DNA from: an uncultured Lachnospiraceae bacterium
GTDB taxonomy: Bacteria > Bacillota > Clostridia > Lachnospirales > Lachnospiraceae
Assembly (NCBI GenBank): GCA_900319245.1
Contig: ONNQ01000012.1
Location: 18,550 to 82,549 of the forward strand
Direction of reading: 5' to 3'
DNA: 64,000 nucleotides
In this document: positions 18,109-26,279 of the stretch, in pieces
Position numbering within the stretch: position 1 is the stretch's first letter
Layout of the letters: every line of letters begins with the position of its first letter
Notes under the pieces: model-generated
Databases searched by the model: none
What the model was told of the DNA's origin: nothing
The model's input: only the letters and a program-made list of their open reading frames with translations
Made by a program: the position numbers and the translations under genes

Positions 18109-18816
18109 ATGTCAGCTTACTTAGCAGAATTTATCGGAACAGCTATGCTCGTTCTCCTTGGTGATGGCGTTTGCTGTAACGTCAATCTTGAAGGATCCGG
18201 AATGAAGGGAAGTGGCGTTGTTCACATCCTTATTGGCTGGGGTATGGCCGTTATGGTTCCTGCATTCTCATTCGGCGCTATGTCCGGCGCACACTTCAAT
18301 CCCGCTGTTACCATCGGCGCTGCAATGCGCGGCGGCATGAGCTGGGGCCTGGTTCCCGGATATATTATTGCACAGATGCTGGGCGGTTTTGTAGGCGCAG
18401 CGATCCTGATCGTTCTTTACGGTGATCAGATTAAAGCGACTGCTGACGATGCAACCATTCGCGGCTGCTTCGCAACAGGCCCTTCCATCCGCAACACTGT
18501 GAACAACTTCCTGTCTGAGTTCGTAGCTACATTCGTACTGGTATTCACACTTGCATCCATCCCCGGCGAAGCTGGTGCTTCCGGAGTTTCATGGGTTCTG
18601 GTATACGGCGTCATCGTAGCATGCGGTGCTTCCTTCGGCGGTCTGACCGGCTATGCAATGAACGCAGCAAGAGATGCTGCTCCTCGTTTCGCATATCAGG
18701 TTCTTGCTCCTAACTTTGGCAAGAAGGATCCCGACTGGGCATATGGCTGGATTCCGGTAGTAGCTCCGATCTGCGGCTCAGTCGTAGCTTCCCTGCTGTA
18801 CATGGCTATTCACTGA
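18109..18816 (+). CDS. glpF: Glycerol facilitator, aquaporin family
   Basis: Channel protein of 235 residues with six membrane helices that lets glycerol enter by diffusion. The first half-helix motif is normal (GAHFNPAVTIG). The second reads MNAARDAAPR, with Ala replacing the Pro of the usual NPARD; the Asn and Arg that line the pore are kept. An AAGAAAGGGG site precedes the ATG. It shares the strong codon bias of glpK. Position between glpK and the glycerol-3-phosphate dehydrogenase genes supports a glycerol rather than water role. Confidence 0.95.
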   Translation: MSAYLAEFIGTAMLVLLGDGVCCNVNLEGSGMKGSGVVHILIGWGMAVMVPAFSFGAMSGAHFNPAVTIGAAMRGGMSWGLVPGYIIAQMLGGFVGAAILIVLYGDQIKATADDATIRGCFATGPSIRNTVNNFLSEFVATFVLVFTLASIPGEAGASGVSWVLVYGVIVACGASFGGLTGYAMNAARDAAPRFAYQVLAPNFGKKDPDWAYGWIPVVAPICGSVVASLLYMAIH

Positions 18817-18843
18817 TCACATAGCTGAGTACCTATTTTAAGA

Positions 18844-18964
18844 TCAATCGCTATATAGAGATGAACGATTGAAAATAACGATTGAATTTCATAGTTCTTG
18901 ATAGTGTTAATTAGCTAAAGGTTAGCTAAAGGGGAGGGCGGTGGAAACCTACCGCCCTCCCTTT
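18844..18964 (+). promoter_or_regulatory. Candidate GlpP-responsive leader with terminator hairpin
   Basis: A 5' arm TCAATCG (18844-18850) can pair with either of two identical CGATTGA arms (18866-18872, 18879-18885). An 11-bp direct repeat TTAGCTAAAGG (18911-18932) follows, then a strong hairpin GGGAGGGCGGT/ACCGCCCTCCC (18932-18961) ending in TTT, just before the ribosome site of the next gene. Alternative pairing before a terminator is the layout expected for antitermination; the GlpP link is inferred from the neighbouring gene. Confidence 0.5.
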
Positions 18965-18991
18965 GCGCTCAAATTGAAAGGAGATGAGTCC

Positions 18992-20452
18992 GTGTTATAC
19001 GATGTAATTATCATCGGTGCCGGCGTTACAGGCTCTGCAGTTGCAAGAGAACTGTCCCGTTATAAACTCAACGTCTGTGTATTGGAAAAAGAAGAGGATG
19101 TCTGCTGCGGAACTTCCAAGGCAAACAGCGCGATCGTCCATGCAGGCTTTGATGCGGCGCCCGGTTCACTGATGGCACGCTTTAATGTTCGCGGAAATGA
19201 AATGATGGGAGATCTGGCCAAGGATCTGGATATCCCGTTCAAGAGAAACGGCGCTATGGTCGTCTGCATCCATGAGTCCGAAAAGGATGGCCTCCAGGAC
19301 CTCTATGACAGAGGCATTGCAAACGGCGTCAAAGAACTGAAGATCCTGAACAGAGAAGAATGTTTGGAAATGGAGCCCAACCTTTCCGATAAGGTTGTCG
19401 CTGCTCTCTATGCTCCTACAAGCGGCATTATCTGCCCCTTCATGCTCAACATCGCGATGGCAGAGAATGCAAACGTAAACGGCGTTGACTTCTTCTTCAA
19501 TACCAAGGTCGAGAAACTCACACCTGATACCTGCAAGAAGTGCGGCCAGCCGATCTGGAAGATCCGCACCAATAACGGAGAGTACAAGACCCGCTATGTC
19601 ATCAACGCAGCCGGCGTCTATGCCGACTATTTCCACAACATGGTCTCCGAGAAGAAGATCCATATTACACCCAGACGCGGCGACTACTGCCTGCTCGATA
19701 AGACAGTAGGAAATCACGTGTCCCACACCATCTTCCCGCAGCCCACTAAGCTCGGCAAGGGTGTTCTCGTTTCTCCTACCATTCACGGTAACCTGATTGT
19801 AGGTCCTACCGCTGTGGATATTGAGAACAAGGAAGGCAACAACACGACGGCAGCAGGCATCGCTGATCTGATCGCTAAGGCAGGCGACCATGTACGCAAC
19901 CTGCCGATCCGCCAGGTCATCACATCTTTCGCTGGCCTTCGCGCGCACGAGGACGGCCATGAGTTCATCCTTGGCGAAGTCGAGGATGCGCCTCACTTCA
20001 TCGATTGCGCCGGCATCGAGTCCCCTGGACTTACTTCCAGCCCTGCGATCGGCGAGTACATCGGCCAGATGATGAAAGAGAAGATGGGACTTGAGGAGAA
20101 GGAAGACTGGATCGGAACCCGCAAGGGCATCCTCAATCCTGCCGACCTCTCCATTGAAGAGAGAAACGAACTGATCAAGAAGAATCCCGCATACGGCCGC
20201 ATCATCTGCCGCTGCGAGTCCGTCACGGAAGGTGAGATCATCGACGCGATCCACAGACCGCTCGGCGCACGCTCTCTCGATGGCGTTAAGCGCAGGACCA
20301 GAGCAGGCATGGGACGCTGCCAGGCAGGTTTCTGCTCACCTCGTACCATGGAGATCATCAATCGTGAACTTGGTCTTCCTTTCACTGAGATCACCAAGAG
20401 CGGCGGAGACTCCAAGCTTGTGATCGAGAGAACAAAGGGGGTAGAGGCATGA
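18992..20452 (+). CDS. FAD-dependent glycerol-3-phosphate dehydrogenase-like protein with [2Fe-2S] BFD-like domain
   Basis: Oxidoreductase of 486 residues related to GlpA/GlpO that probably oxidises glycerol-3-phosphate to dihydroxyacetone phosphate. The N-terminus has the FAD fold motif VIIIGAGVTGSAVARELS; the C-terminus has a Cys cluster (ICRCESVT, then GMGRCQAGFC) of the BFD-like [2Fe-2S] type. A CKKC pair lies at ~180. The start is a GTG at 18992 with AAAGGAG eight bases upstream; the frame extends upstream into the terminator hairpin. Its stop overlaps the next ATG. It forms a set with the following two genes and replaces the usual GlpD or GlpABC. Confidence 0.88.
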   Translation: MLYDVIIIGAGVTGSAVARELSRYKLNVCVLEKEEDVCCGTSKANSAIVHAGFDAAPGSLMARFNVRGNEMMGDLAKDLDIPFKRNGAMVVCIHESEKDGLQDLYDRGIANGVKELKILNREECLEMEPNLSDKVVAALYAPTSGIICPFMLNIAMAENANVNGVDFFFNTKVEKLTPDTCKKCGQPIWKIRTNNGEYKTRYVINAAGVYADYFHNMVSEKKIHITPRRGDYCLLDKTVGNHVSHTIFPQPTKLGKGVLVSPTIHGNLIVGPTAVDIENKEGNNTTAAGIADLIAKAGDHVRNLPIRQVITSFAGLRAHEDGHEFILGEVEDAPHFIDCAGIESPGLTSSPAIGEYIGQMMKEKMGLEEKEDWIGTRKGILNPADLSIEERNELIKKNPAYGRIICRCESVTEGEIIDAIHRPLGARSLDGVKRRTRAGMGRCQAGFCSPRTMEIINRELGLPFTEITKSGGDSKLVIERTKGVEA

Positions 20453-21717
20453 CAAGTTATGATATCGTAATCGTCGGCGGAGGCCCCGCAGGCCTCGCAG
20501 CCGCTGTTTCCGCCAAGAAGGCAGGAACAGACAGTATTCTGATCATCGAGCGTGACAAAGAGCTCGGCGGAATTCTGAACCAGTGCATCCACAACGGATT
20601 CGGCCTTCACACTTTCAAGGAAGAGCTGACTGGCCCCGAGTATGCGTACAGGTTCATCCAGCAGGTCTATGATCTGGGCATCGAGTACAAGCTCGACACC
20701 ATGGTCATGGATATCTCCACCGAGAAGGTCGTCACCGCTATGAACCGCACAGACGGTATGTTCCAGATCAAGGCCGGCGCCGTGATCCTGGCGATGGGAT
20801 GCAGAGAGAGGCCCAGAGGCGCCCTCAACATTCCCGGTTACCGTCCCGCAGGTATCTACAGTGCAGGTACTGCACAGAGACTGGTCAACATGGAAGGCTA
20901 TATGCCCGGCCGTGAAGTCGTCATCCTCGGTTCCGGTGATATCGGACTGATCATGGCAAGACGTATGACCTTTGAAGGCGCGATCGTCAAGGTCGTTGCA
21001 GAGCTGATGCCTTTCTCCGGCGGTCTGAAGAGAAATATCGTTCAGTGTCTGGATGACTACGGCATTCCGCTCAAGCTCTCCCACACAGTTGTGGACATCG
21101 AGGGCAAGGAGCGCGTGAGCGCTGTTACCATCGCGGAAGTCGGCCCCGATATGAAGCCGATCCCCGGAACGGAAGAGAGATATACCTGCGATACACTGCT
21201 TCTTTCCACAGGTCTGATCCCTGAGAACGAGCTGTCCAGAAACGCAGGTGTCTCCATTAACCCTGTTACCAATGGCCCTGTTGTCAACGAGATCCTCGAG
21301 ACCAGCATCCCCGGCGTCTTCGCATGCGGCAACGTTCTGCATGTACACGACCTGGTAGACTATGTATCCGAGGAAGCGACCCGCGCAGGCGAGAATGCAG
21401 CCAAGTATGTCCAGAACGGCTGCAAGGACCAGGATGGCGGCAAGATCATTCAGCTCAAGGCTACCGATGGCGCCCGCTACACGGTTCCCTGCACGATCAA
21501 TCCGGAGAGAATGGATGACCTGCTCACCGTTCGTTTCCGTGTCGGCGCCGTGTTCAAAGACTCCTATGTAAGCGTCTATTTTGACGACGAGCGCGTCATG
21601 CACAAAAAGAAGAGGATCATGGCACCCGGCGAGATGGAGCAGGTGATCCTGCAGAAGAAGAAGATCGACGAGAAGCCGGACCTCAAGACTATCACGATCA
21701 AGATCGAAGCAGAATAA
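20449..21717 (+). CDS. FAD-dependent pyridine nucleotide-disulphide-type oxidoreductase of the glycerol locus
   Basis: Protein of 422 residues with an N-terminal FAD fold (IVIVGGGPAGLAAA), a central NAD(P)H-like fold (VVILGSGDIGLIMARRM, ~165) and an ACGNVLHVHDLVD FAD site near 295. It probably hands electrons between the preceding dehydrogenase and a pyridine nucleotide or another carrier. The ATG overlaps the stop of the previous gene (ATGA), so translation is coupled. It resembles a reductase more than GlpB. The C-terminal ~80 residues are a separate small domain. Confidence 0.87.
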   Translation: MTSYDIVIVGGGPAGLAAAVSAKKAGTDSILIIERDKELGGILNQCIHNGFGLHTFKEELTGPEYAYRFIQQVYDLGIEYKLDTMVMDISTEKVVTAMNRTDGMFQIKAGAVILAMGCRERPRGALNIPGYRPAGIYSAGTAQRLVNMEGYMPGREVVILGSGDIGLIMARRMTFEGAIVKVVAELMPFSGGLKRNIVQCLDDYGIPLKLSHTVVDIEGKERVSAVTIAEVGPDMKPIPGTEERYTCDTLLLSTGLIPENELSRNAGVSINPVTNGPVVNEILETSIPGVFACGNVLHVHDLVDYVSEEATRAGENAAKYVQNGCKDQDGGKIIQLKATDGARYTVPCTINPERMDDLLTVRFRVGAVFKDSYVSVYFDDERVMHKKKRIMAPGEMEQVILQKKKIDEKPDLKTITIKIEAE

Positions 21718-21730
21718 AAGGAGGCAGAAT

Positions 21731-22096
21731 ATGGAAAAGAGAAATCTTACATGTATCGGCTGCCCCATGGGCTGCCAGATCACTGTTGAGTTCGAGGGCG
21801 AAGAAGTCTTTAGCGTAACAGGCAATACCTGTGCGATCGGCGACAAATATGCCCGTCAGGAAGTCACTCATCCTGAGCGCACCGTCACCTCCACGGTCGT
21901 GGTCGTAGGCGGCGCCAAGGAGAGAACCAGCGTCAAGACCAATGCCAATATCCCCAAGGATAAGATTTTCCAGTGCATGGAGGAGATCAACCAGGTCCGT
22001 GCGCAGGCTCCGCTGAAGATCGGCGATGTTGTGATCAAGGGCGTATGCGGCACGGATGTTGACGTTGTCGTCACCAAGAACTGTGAGATCGCATAA
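21731..22096 (+). CDS. DUF1667-type Cys-rich protein of the glycerol-3-phosphate oxidation set
   Basis: Small protein of 121 residues that begins with TCIGCPMGCQITVEF, a four-element Cys motif (C-x2-C-x3-C, and a fourth Cys at NTCAIG) fit for a metal or Fe-S centre. The rest is a compact beta-rich domain. It ends the run of three genes, 13 bases after the previous stop, with AAAAGGAGG upstream. Proteins of this type are known next to the two FAD enzymes in Clostridia; an electron-transfer role is inferred from the Cys and neighbours. Confidence 0.85.
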   Translation: MEKRNLTCIGCPMGCQITVEFEGEEVFSVTGNTCAIGDKYARQEVTHPERTVTSTVVVVGGAKERTSVKTNANIPKDKIFQCMEEINQVRAQAPLKIGDVVIKGVCGTDVDVVVTKNCEIA

Positions 22097-22135
22097 TCTG
22101 AAATGGAAGGATACTGAATACGTTACATATGAAAG

Positions 22136-22161
22136 GACTGCCGCACATGCGGCAGTCTTTT
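22136..22161. terminator. Intrinsic terminator ending the glycerol locus
   Basis: A 10-bp perfect stem GACTGCCGCA/TGCGGCAGTC with a 2-base gap is followed by TTTT and preceded by a short A-rich GAAAG. Confidence 0.85.
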
Positions 22162-22256
22162 AATGCGTGCACTTTTCACAAAGATGCTTAAATGATATAA
22201 TCGGAGCATCGGAGGCTTGGCGACGATCCTCCATAGAATGAGGGAGGAATTCGTTA

Positions 22257-22766
22257 GTGGAAAAGTTGGTCTTTGATTATGAGGTGTTTGAAAAAGGTGC
22301 CGGAAGGATTTATCAGATCCTGATTTACTGCACTTTGCCGGCTATGTTTATTGGGGTAGCGATGGTCGCCATCATTAACTCGGGCGGCATGACGAAGTTC
22401 GGTGAGTACCCGGATTGGGTCAAGTTGATCTTTATGCTGATCATAGCTGTTTACGTGGTGCCTTCGCTTTTTATTCTGCCTACTGTGTGGATGCTCCGCT
22501 CGTGGAAGACCAGCACACTCAAGGAAAGCTATGTTTTGACAGGCAGAAAATCAGTAGAGTACCACAAGATTGTAGAGAAGACGGCGGCCGGCATGAAGGA
22601 AAACATCTACGTGGCAACACAGATCAAGAAAGTCGAGGACGCCGGAAGAAAGTATATTGTCAAGGGAAACATCAAGGAACAGGCGACTGGTATCGCAAGT
22701 AATGAATTGGTAATCCCGAAGGCGTATACCAACATGGACAGCATGAAAAGGGCTGCCAGGTACTAA
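22257..22766 (+). CDS. Hypothetical protein with two membrane helices
   Basis: I do not recognise this 169-residue protein. Two hydrophobic segments lie at about 20-42 and 57-80, followed by ~85 polar residues that look beta-rich and probably cytoplasmic. It starts with GTG, eight bases after GGAGG. Neighbours give no functional hint; it is followed by another hypothetical gene after 136 bp. Confidence 0.8.
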   Translation: MEKLVFDYEVFEKGAGRIYQILIYCTLPAMFIGVAMVAIINSGGMTKFGEYPDWVKLIFMLIIAVYVVPSLFILPTVWMLRSWKTSTLKESYVLTGRKSVEYHKIVEKTAAGMKENIYVATQIKKVEDAGRKYIVKGNIKEQATGIASNELVIPKAYTNMDSMKRAARY

Positions 22767-22786
22767 TTGGGCAGTTGTGATCATGC

Positions 22787-22846
22787 GGTGATGCAGCCTA
22801 TGCCGTGAAGGCACAGCAGTGGTGACGTCGCCTATACTGTGAAGGC
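22787..22846 (+). repeat. 34-bp imperfect tandem duplication
   Basis: GGTGATGCAGCCTATG starts at 22787 and GGTGACGTCGCCTATA at 22821, both running on to GTGAAGGC. It lies in the gap between two hypothetical genes. Confidence 0.6.
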
Positions 22847-22902
22847 GCATAAGCTCGTTATGTGAACTTTGAATACTGGGGGATGTAAAGGGGAGCCGGA
22901 AT

Positions 22903-23499
22903 ATGGTTAATAAGAGCAGGTTTACGCTTGAAGATTGGGACGCGCCTGTATACATCGGCGCAGAGGAACTTCGGCACGCATTGGTTCATATGCAGCTGGA
23001 GAATAAGGTCATCCATGGTTTTAGACTGCTTGATTATTCAGCGGTTCAGCTTCCGGAATGGGATAACACGGAGGAAGAAGTGATGATTCCCGCGTTTGCG
23101 GCGCTGTCCAGTCCTTTGATCATTTTGTTCACTGACGGCACGCGTCTGGAACTTTACATGCAGGATCAATCGGTATTCCGTCTTTCTTTGAACCGGATCC
23201 CTCTGGAGGCAATCAAGGAAGAAGTGACGGCCAATACCCTGGACCGCCTGTTTGCCAGAACGATCGGCAGGGCAATTGTGTTTATCGAAGTCCAGGTCAC
23301 AGAAGATTTCCCTGAGATTGCCACGGAGTATGCGGAGCAGTTTCAGAAACAGACGGAATATATCGATTCGGTTCTGTTCTGCCTGGATTCAGGAGACGCT
23401 CTGGAACTGTATTCATGGGGCAAGAACGGGGAAGTGGATCTGCTCGATGAAAATGGGGAGATCACGATGATCGGTATGAAAGAGTTCCTTGATAAATGA
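22903..23499 (+). CDS. Hypothetical soluble protein
   Basis: A 198-residue acidic protein without membrane segments or a motif that I recognise. The alternation of short beta-like stretches (LIILFTDGTRLELYM, AIVFIEVQV, SVLFCLDSGDALELY) suggests a two-part repeat fold: the DGTRLEL and SGDALEL stretches resemble each other. AAAGGGGAG precedes the ATG. It could be an immunity-like or cytosolic accessory protein, but nothing shows this. Confidence 0.75.
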   Translation: MVNKSRFTLEDWDAPVYIGAEELRHALVHMQLENKVIHGFRLLDYSAVQLPEWDNTEEEVMIPAFAALSSPLIILFTDGTRLELYMQDQSVFRLSLNRIPLEAIKEEVTANTLDRLFARTIGRAIVFIEVQVTEDFPEIATEYAEQFQKQTEYIDSVLFCLDSGDALELYSWGKNGEVDLLDENGEITMIGMKEFLDK

Positions 23500-23693
23500 T
23501 GTATGATAAATGAAATATGATTAATGAATTATAGGATATTTATGATACGGAAACGGGGTTGCTACATGAAGAATTGCGCTTCTTAGTGTTGCAGCCCCTA
23601 ATGCTTGCTTTGTTATTTCTTTCATTTGATCTGTTTCTTGCGCAGATGGCTGGAAGCGCAATGATTGCGGATCGGAACTGACGAGGTATTAAG

Positions 23694-24365
23694 ATGGGAC
23701 AGAATAAGAACGGAAAGAGCAGGAAAAAGGGCGGATTTTTGATCACAGTAGGAATTTTGCTGCTGCTTGCAGCAGGCGGCCTTGTGCTCTATAACGTATG
23801 GGACGCCAAGCGGGCGGAGGAGACCTCCAATCAGATCGCGTCAGAACTGATCGAGGAAATCGGAGATGCTGTGAAAGATGGTTTAACGGCGCTTCCATAC
23901 GGATCTGCCGACACGCCAATGCCAACAGCAATGATCGATGGGTATGAGTATATCGGTATCTTGGAAATGCCCAGTCTCAATCTCACGCTGCCGGTTATGA
24001 AGGAATGGGATTATGACCGACTGAAGATATCGCCGTGTCGCTTTACCGGTTCCTATTACACGGACGATCTGGTGATCTGTGCGCACAATTATGCCAAACA
24101 TTTTAGCCCGATCAAATGGATTGAGATCGGAGCTGACGTCTATTTCACCAACGTGGAAGGACTGACGATCCACTACATTGTGACCAACAGAGAGACCGTT
24201 GAACCCACAGATGTAGAGACGATGATCGAGAATACCAAGAACAGCGAGACGTCAACGATGGAATGGGATATGACTTTGTTTACCTGTAATACCGGCGGTC
24301 AGACGCGATGCGCGGTTCGCTGCAGCAGAGTGCAGGAGGAAACCGGGCAGAACGCGTCCAAGTAA
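23694..24365 (+). CDS. Sortase family protein
   Basis: Membrane-anchored cysteine transpeptidase of 223 residues that would join surface proteins or pilins to the wall or each other. One N-terminal membrane helix (~14-34) is followed by the sortase barrel: YIGILEMPSLNLTLPV, the His site ICAHNYAKHF and the catalytic Cys/Arg segment LFTCNTGGQTRCAVR. The His, Cys and Arg are all present. No LPxTG-type substrate gene lies in the window, so the target is elsewhere. The subclass is not clear from reading. It is convergent with the CYTH gene. Confidence 0.9.
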   Translation: MGQNKNGKSRKKGGFLITVGILLLLAAGGLVLYNVWDAKRAEETSNQIASELIEEIGDAVKDGLTALPYGSADTPMPTAMIDGYEYIGILEMPSLNLTLPVMKEWDYDRLKISPCRFTGSYYTDDLVICAHNYAKHFSPIKWIEIGADVYFTNVEGLTIHYIVTNRETVEPTDVETMIENTKNSETSTMEWDMTLFTCNTGGQTRCAVRCSRVQEETGQNASK

Positions 24366-24409
24366 GAGCCGGTCAATGGAAGAGAAAACGAAGTGCGGAG
24401 AAATCGGGA

Positions 24410-24919
24410 TCAGTGCTTTTCAAGCCGCGTGTAGATCCAATATGCACCCATGGTCTGCCCCGGATCATTTGTGACGTCATCGCACAGATACTCGGAGAGC
24501 AGTGGGGAAATGGATGCGGCGTCCCAGCTTTCTGCCGATTCGACGCTGTCGTATTCGATTTCGGCATACCAGAATTCAGTGGGGAGCCCTTCATCGACAT
24601 GGTTGACTTCCAGCTTATTGCCGTCGGGCAGTCCGTAAGTGCGGCGCACTTTGGGGATCAGTGGAAGGCCGATGAGATCTTCAAGTTCGCGGAATCGGTC
24701 GGCAGGGATATCCATCTCGATCTCTTTGCGCACAAGACCTGTACCGGACTTAAAACAAAGGATGTATTCTGTGCCGCCGCCGGTCATGGCTTCTTCGCGG
24801 ATGCGAACGGTGGGACGGACATTGATATATCCCTGTCGCATACTCTGCTCATACAGAAGCGGAAGATTGAGCTGTGCCGGAGGCCAGGCGCTGACCATCC
24901 ATTTTCTTTCTATTTCCAT
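24410..24919 (-). CDS. CYTH domain protein
   Basis: A 169-residue protein of the CYTH (triphosphate tunnel) superfamily, whose members act on triphosphate substrates such as inorganic tripolyphosphate or ATP. The N-terminal EIERKW is the signature ExExK-type motif, and charged strands such as VRIREE, ILCFKS and RKEIEMDI line the expected tunnel. The start at 24919 has GGAGG five bases upstream; longer starts lack one. It has a clear promoter at 25038-25066. A tripolyphosphatase role is likely but cannot be proved here. Confidence 0.88.
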   Translation of the reverse strand: MEIERKWMVSAWPPAQLNLPLLYEQSMRQGYINVRPTVRIREEAMTGGGTEYILCFKSGTGLVRKEIEMDIPADRFRELEDLIGLPLIPKVRRTYGLPDGNKLEVNHVDEGLPTEFWYAEIEYDSVESAESWDAASISPLLSEYLCDDVTNDPGQTMGAYWIYTRLEKH

Positions 24920-25037
24920 CATTACCTCCATGTCGCAGCGCTTTGCGCTGAGCGAAAAACATCGCTTCAAAAAGTGCATTTTCCTGTCTGCTTACTGACG
25001 GGCTCCGGTGTGTCTTAATACCGAGCCTTGCGATTTT

Positions 25038-25066
25038 ATTATACTGTAACGATGCAAGAATTCCAA
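25038..25066 (-). promoter_or_regulatory. Promoter of the CYTH gene
   Basis: On the - strand TTGGAA (25061-25066) and a perfect TATAAT (25038-25043) are 17 bp apart. Confidence 0.65.
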
Positions 25067-25143
25067 TTCCCATAGTTTTGGCCGGATTGGGCCCCAAAGA
25101 GACGGTGCCTGCCCATGCACAGCGTTTCCAGGCGGAGGATTGA

Positions 25144-26019
25144 ATGCAAAAAAAAGGAAATCATAACAGGCGTCTGGCACTGCTCGACAGCCTGCGGGGC
25201 ATCACATTGATCAGCATGATCTTATATCACGCCTGCTGGGACGTCGTCTATATCATAGGCGCGGACTGGCCCTGGTACAGAAGCCGCGGCGGCTTTATCT
25301 GGCAGCAGAGCATCTGCTGGACCTTCATCCTCCTGTCCGGTTTCTGTATTCCTTTTTCCAGGCGGCTCTTGCGGCGCGGGCTCATAGTATTTGGCGCCGG
25401 AGCACTGGTTATGCTGGTCACCAACCTGGTACTTCCAGAGGACCGCGTCATATTTGGTGTGCTGACTTTAATTGGCTCATGCATGCTTCTCATGGCTCTT
25501 GTGCGTGCCTTGACCGGAAACAGAACAGACATGACCGTCGGTCCCGCTAGTGAGCGGAGCGGTCAGGATTACAGAGAAGCAAATCATGAAGAGGGTAGTG
25601 GCATTTTTAGTGCAGAGATCAAACTACTTATATTTGCCGCGCTATTTGTTTTTTTAAGAGATATCAACAGCGGTGTGATCGGTACGGGGCTTCTTCATCG
25701 GGTCATTCCGGTGATCCCGAATATTTCCGTGGCGCTGCCGGAATTCCTGTATAGCAATCTCTTCACAGCCTATCTGGGATTCCCACCGCTTGATTTTTAT
25801 TCCACAGACTACTTTTCGCTGATCCCCTGGACCTTCCTGTACCTGTGCGGCTATGAGCTGCATCATATCGCTCGGAAGAAGGGAATATTGGAATTGCCGA
25901 TCATGAAGAAGGAGATTAAGCCCCTCTCGTTCATGGGGAGAAATTCTCTTACCATCTATCTTTTGCATCAGCCGGTGCTGTATGGGCTTGTTCTTTTATA
26001 TAGTGCCATCAGACATTGA
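25144..26019 (+). CDS. Heparan-alpha-glucosaminide N-acetyltransferase-like (DUF1624) membrane protein
   Basis: Integral membrane protein of 291 residues with about seven to eight hydrophobic segments. The opening ALLDSLRGITLISMILYHACWD is the DUF1624/HGSNAT-type motif with the conserved Arg-Gly and His, and FMGRNSLTIYLLHQPVLYG near the end is also typical of the wider membrane acyltransferase group. It may transfer an acyl group to a cell-envelope sugar. A polar insert of ~35 residues (about 120-155) is poorly conserved in character. It is divergent from the CYTH gene. Confidence 0.85.
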   Translation: MQKKGNHNRRLALLDSLRGITLISMILYHACWDVVYIIGADWPWYRSRGGFIWQQSICWTFILLSGFCIPFSRRLLRRGLIVFGAGALVMLVTNLVLPEDRVIFGVLTLIGSCMLLMALVRALTGNRTDMTVGPASERSGQDYREANHEEGSGIFSAEIKLLIFAALFVFLRDINSGVIGTGLLHRVIPVIPNISVALPEFLYSNLFTAYLGFPPLDFYSTDYFSLIPWTFLYLCGYELHHIARKKGILELPIMKKEIKPLSFMGRNSLTIYLLHQPVLYGLVLLYSAIRH

Positions 26020-26151
26020 AACTGCTGAACCTAAATCCAGGGGGAATGATTGCGTTTCCATAGGCGATGCGGGAGCCAACCTGGCAGGACATAGAGCCGG
26101 GGGCGTGAAGCAATAGGACGCAATGGTCCGTGGTGTACACAGCTTGACAGC

Positions 26152-26180
26152 TTGAGAAATCCAGCCGGATAGTGTATAGT
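26152..26180 (+). promoter_or_regulatory. Promoter of the TVP38-like gene
   Basis: TTGAGA (26152-26157) and TATAGT (26175-26180) are separated by 17 bp. Confidence 0.55.
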
Positions 26181-26279
26181 ATGCGTAAATAAACGTAAAG
26201 AAAATGTAAACATTACAGCTGCGTTAAAGGCGGATTCGGACGGGCGGGTCCGCATTCATTTAGTGGTAGAGAAGCTTAT

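Noticed and set aside
19993-21846. A 617-codon - strand frame across the glycerol dehydrogenase genes
   Set aside because: It crosses two well-supported overlapping genes on the + strand and has no recognisable motif.
24308-25018. A 236-codon + strand frame across the CYTH gene
   Set aside because: The CYTH protein on the - strand has the ExExK motif, a ribosome site and a promoter.
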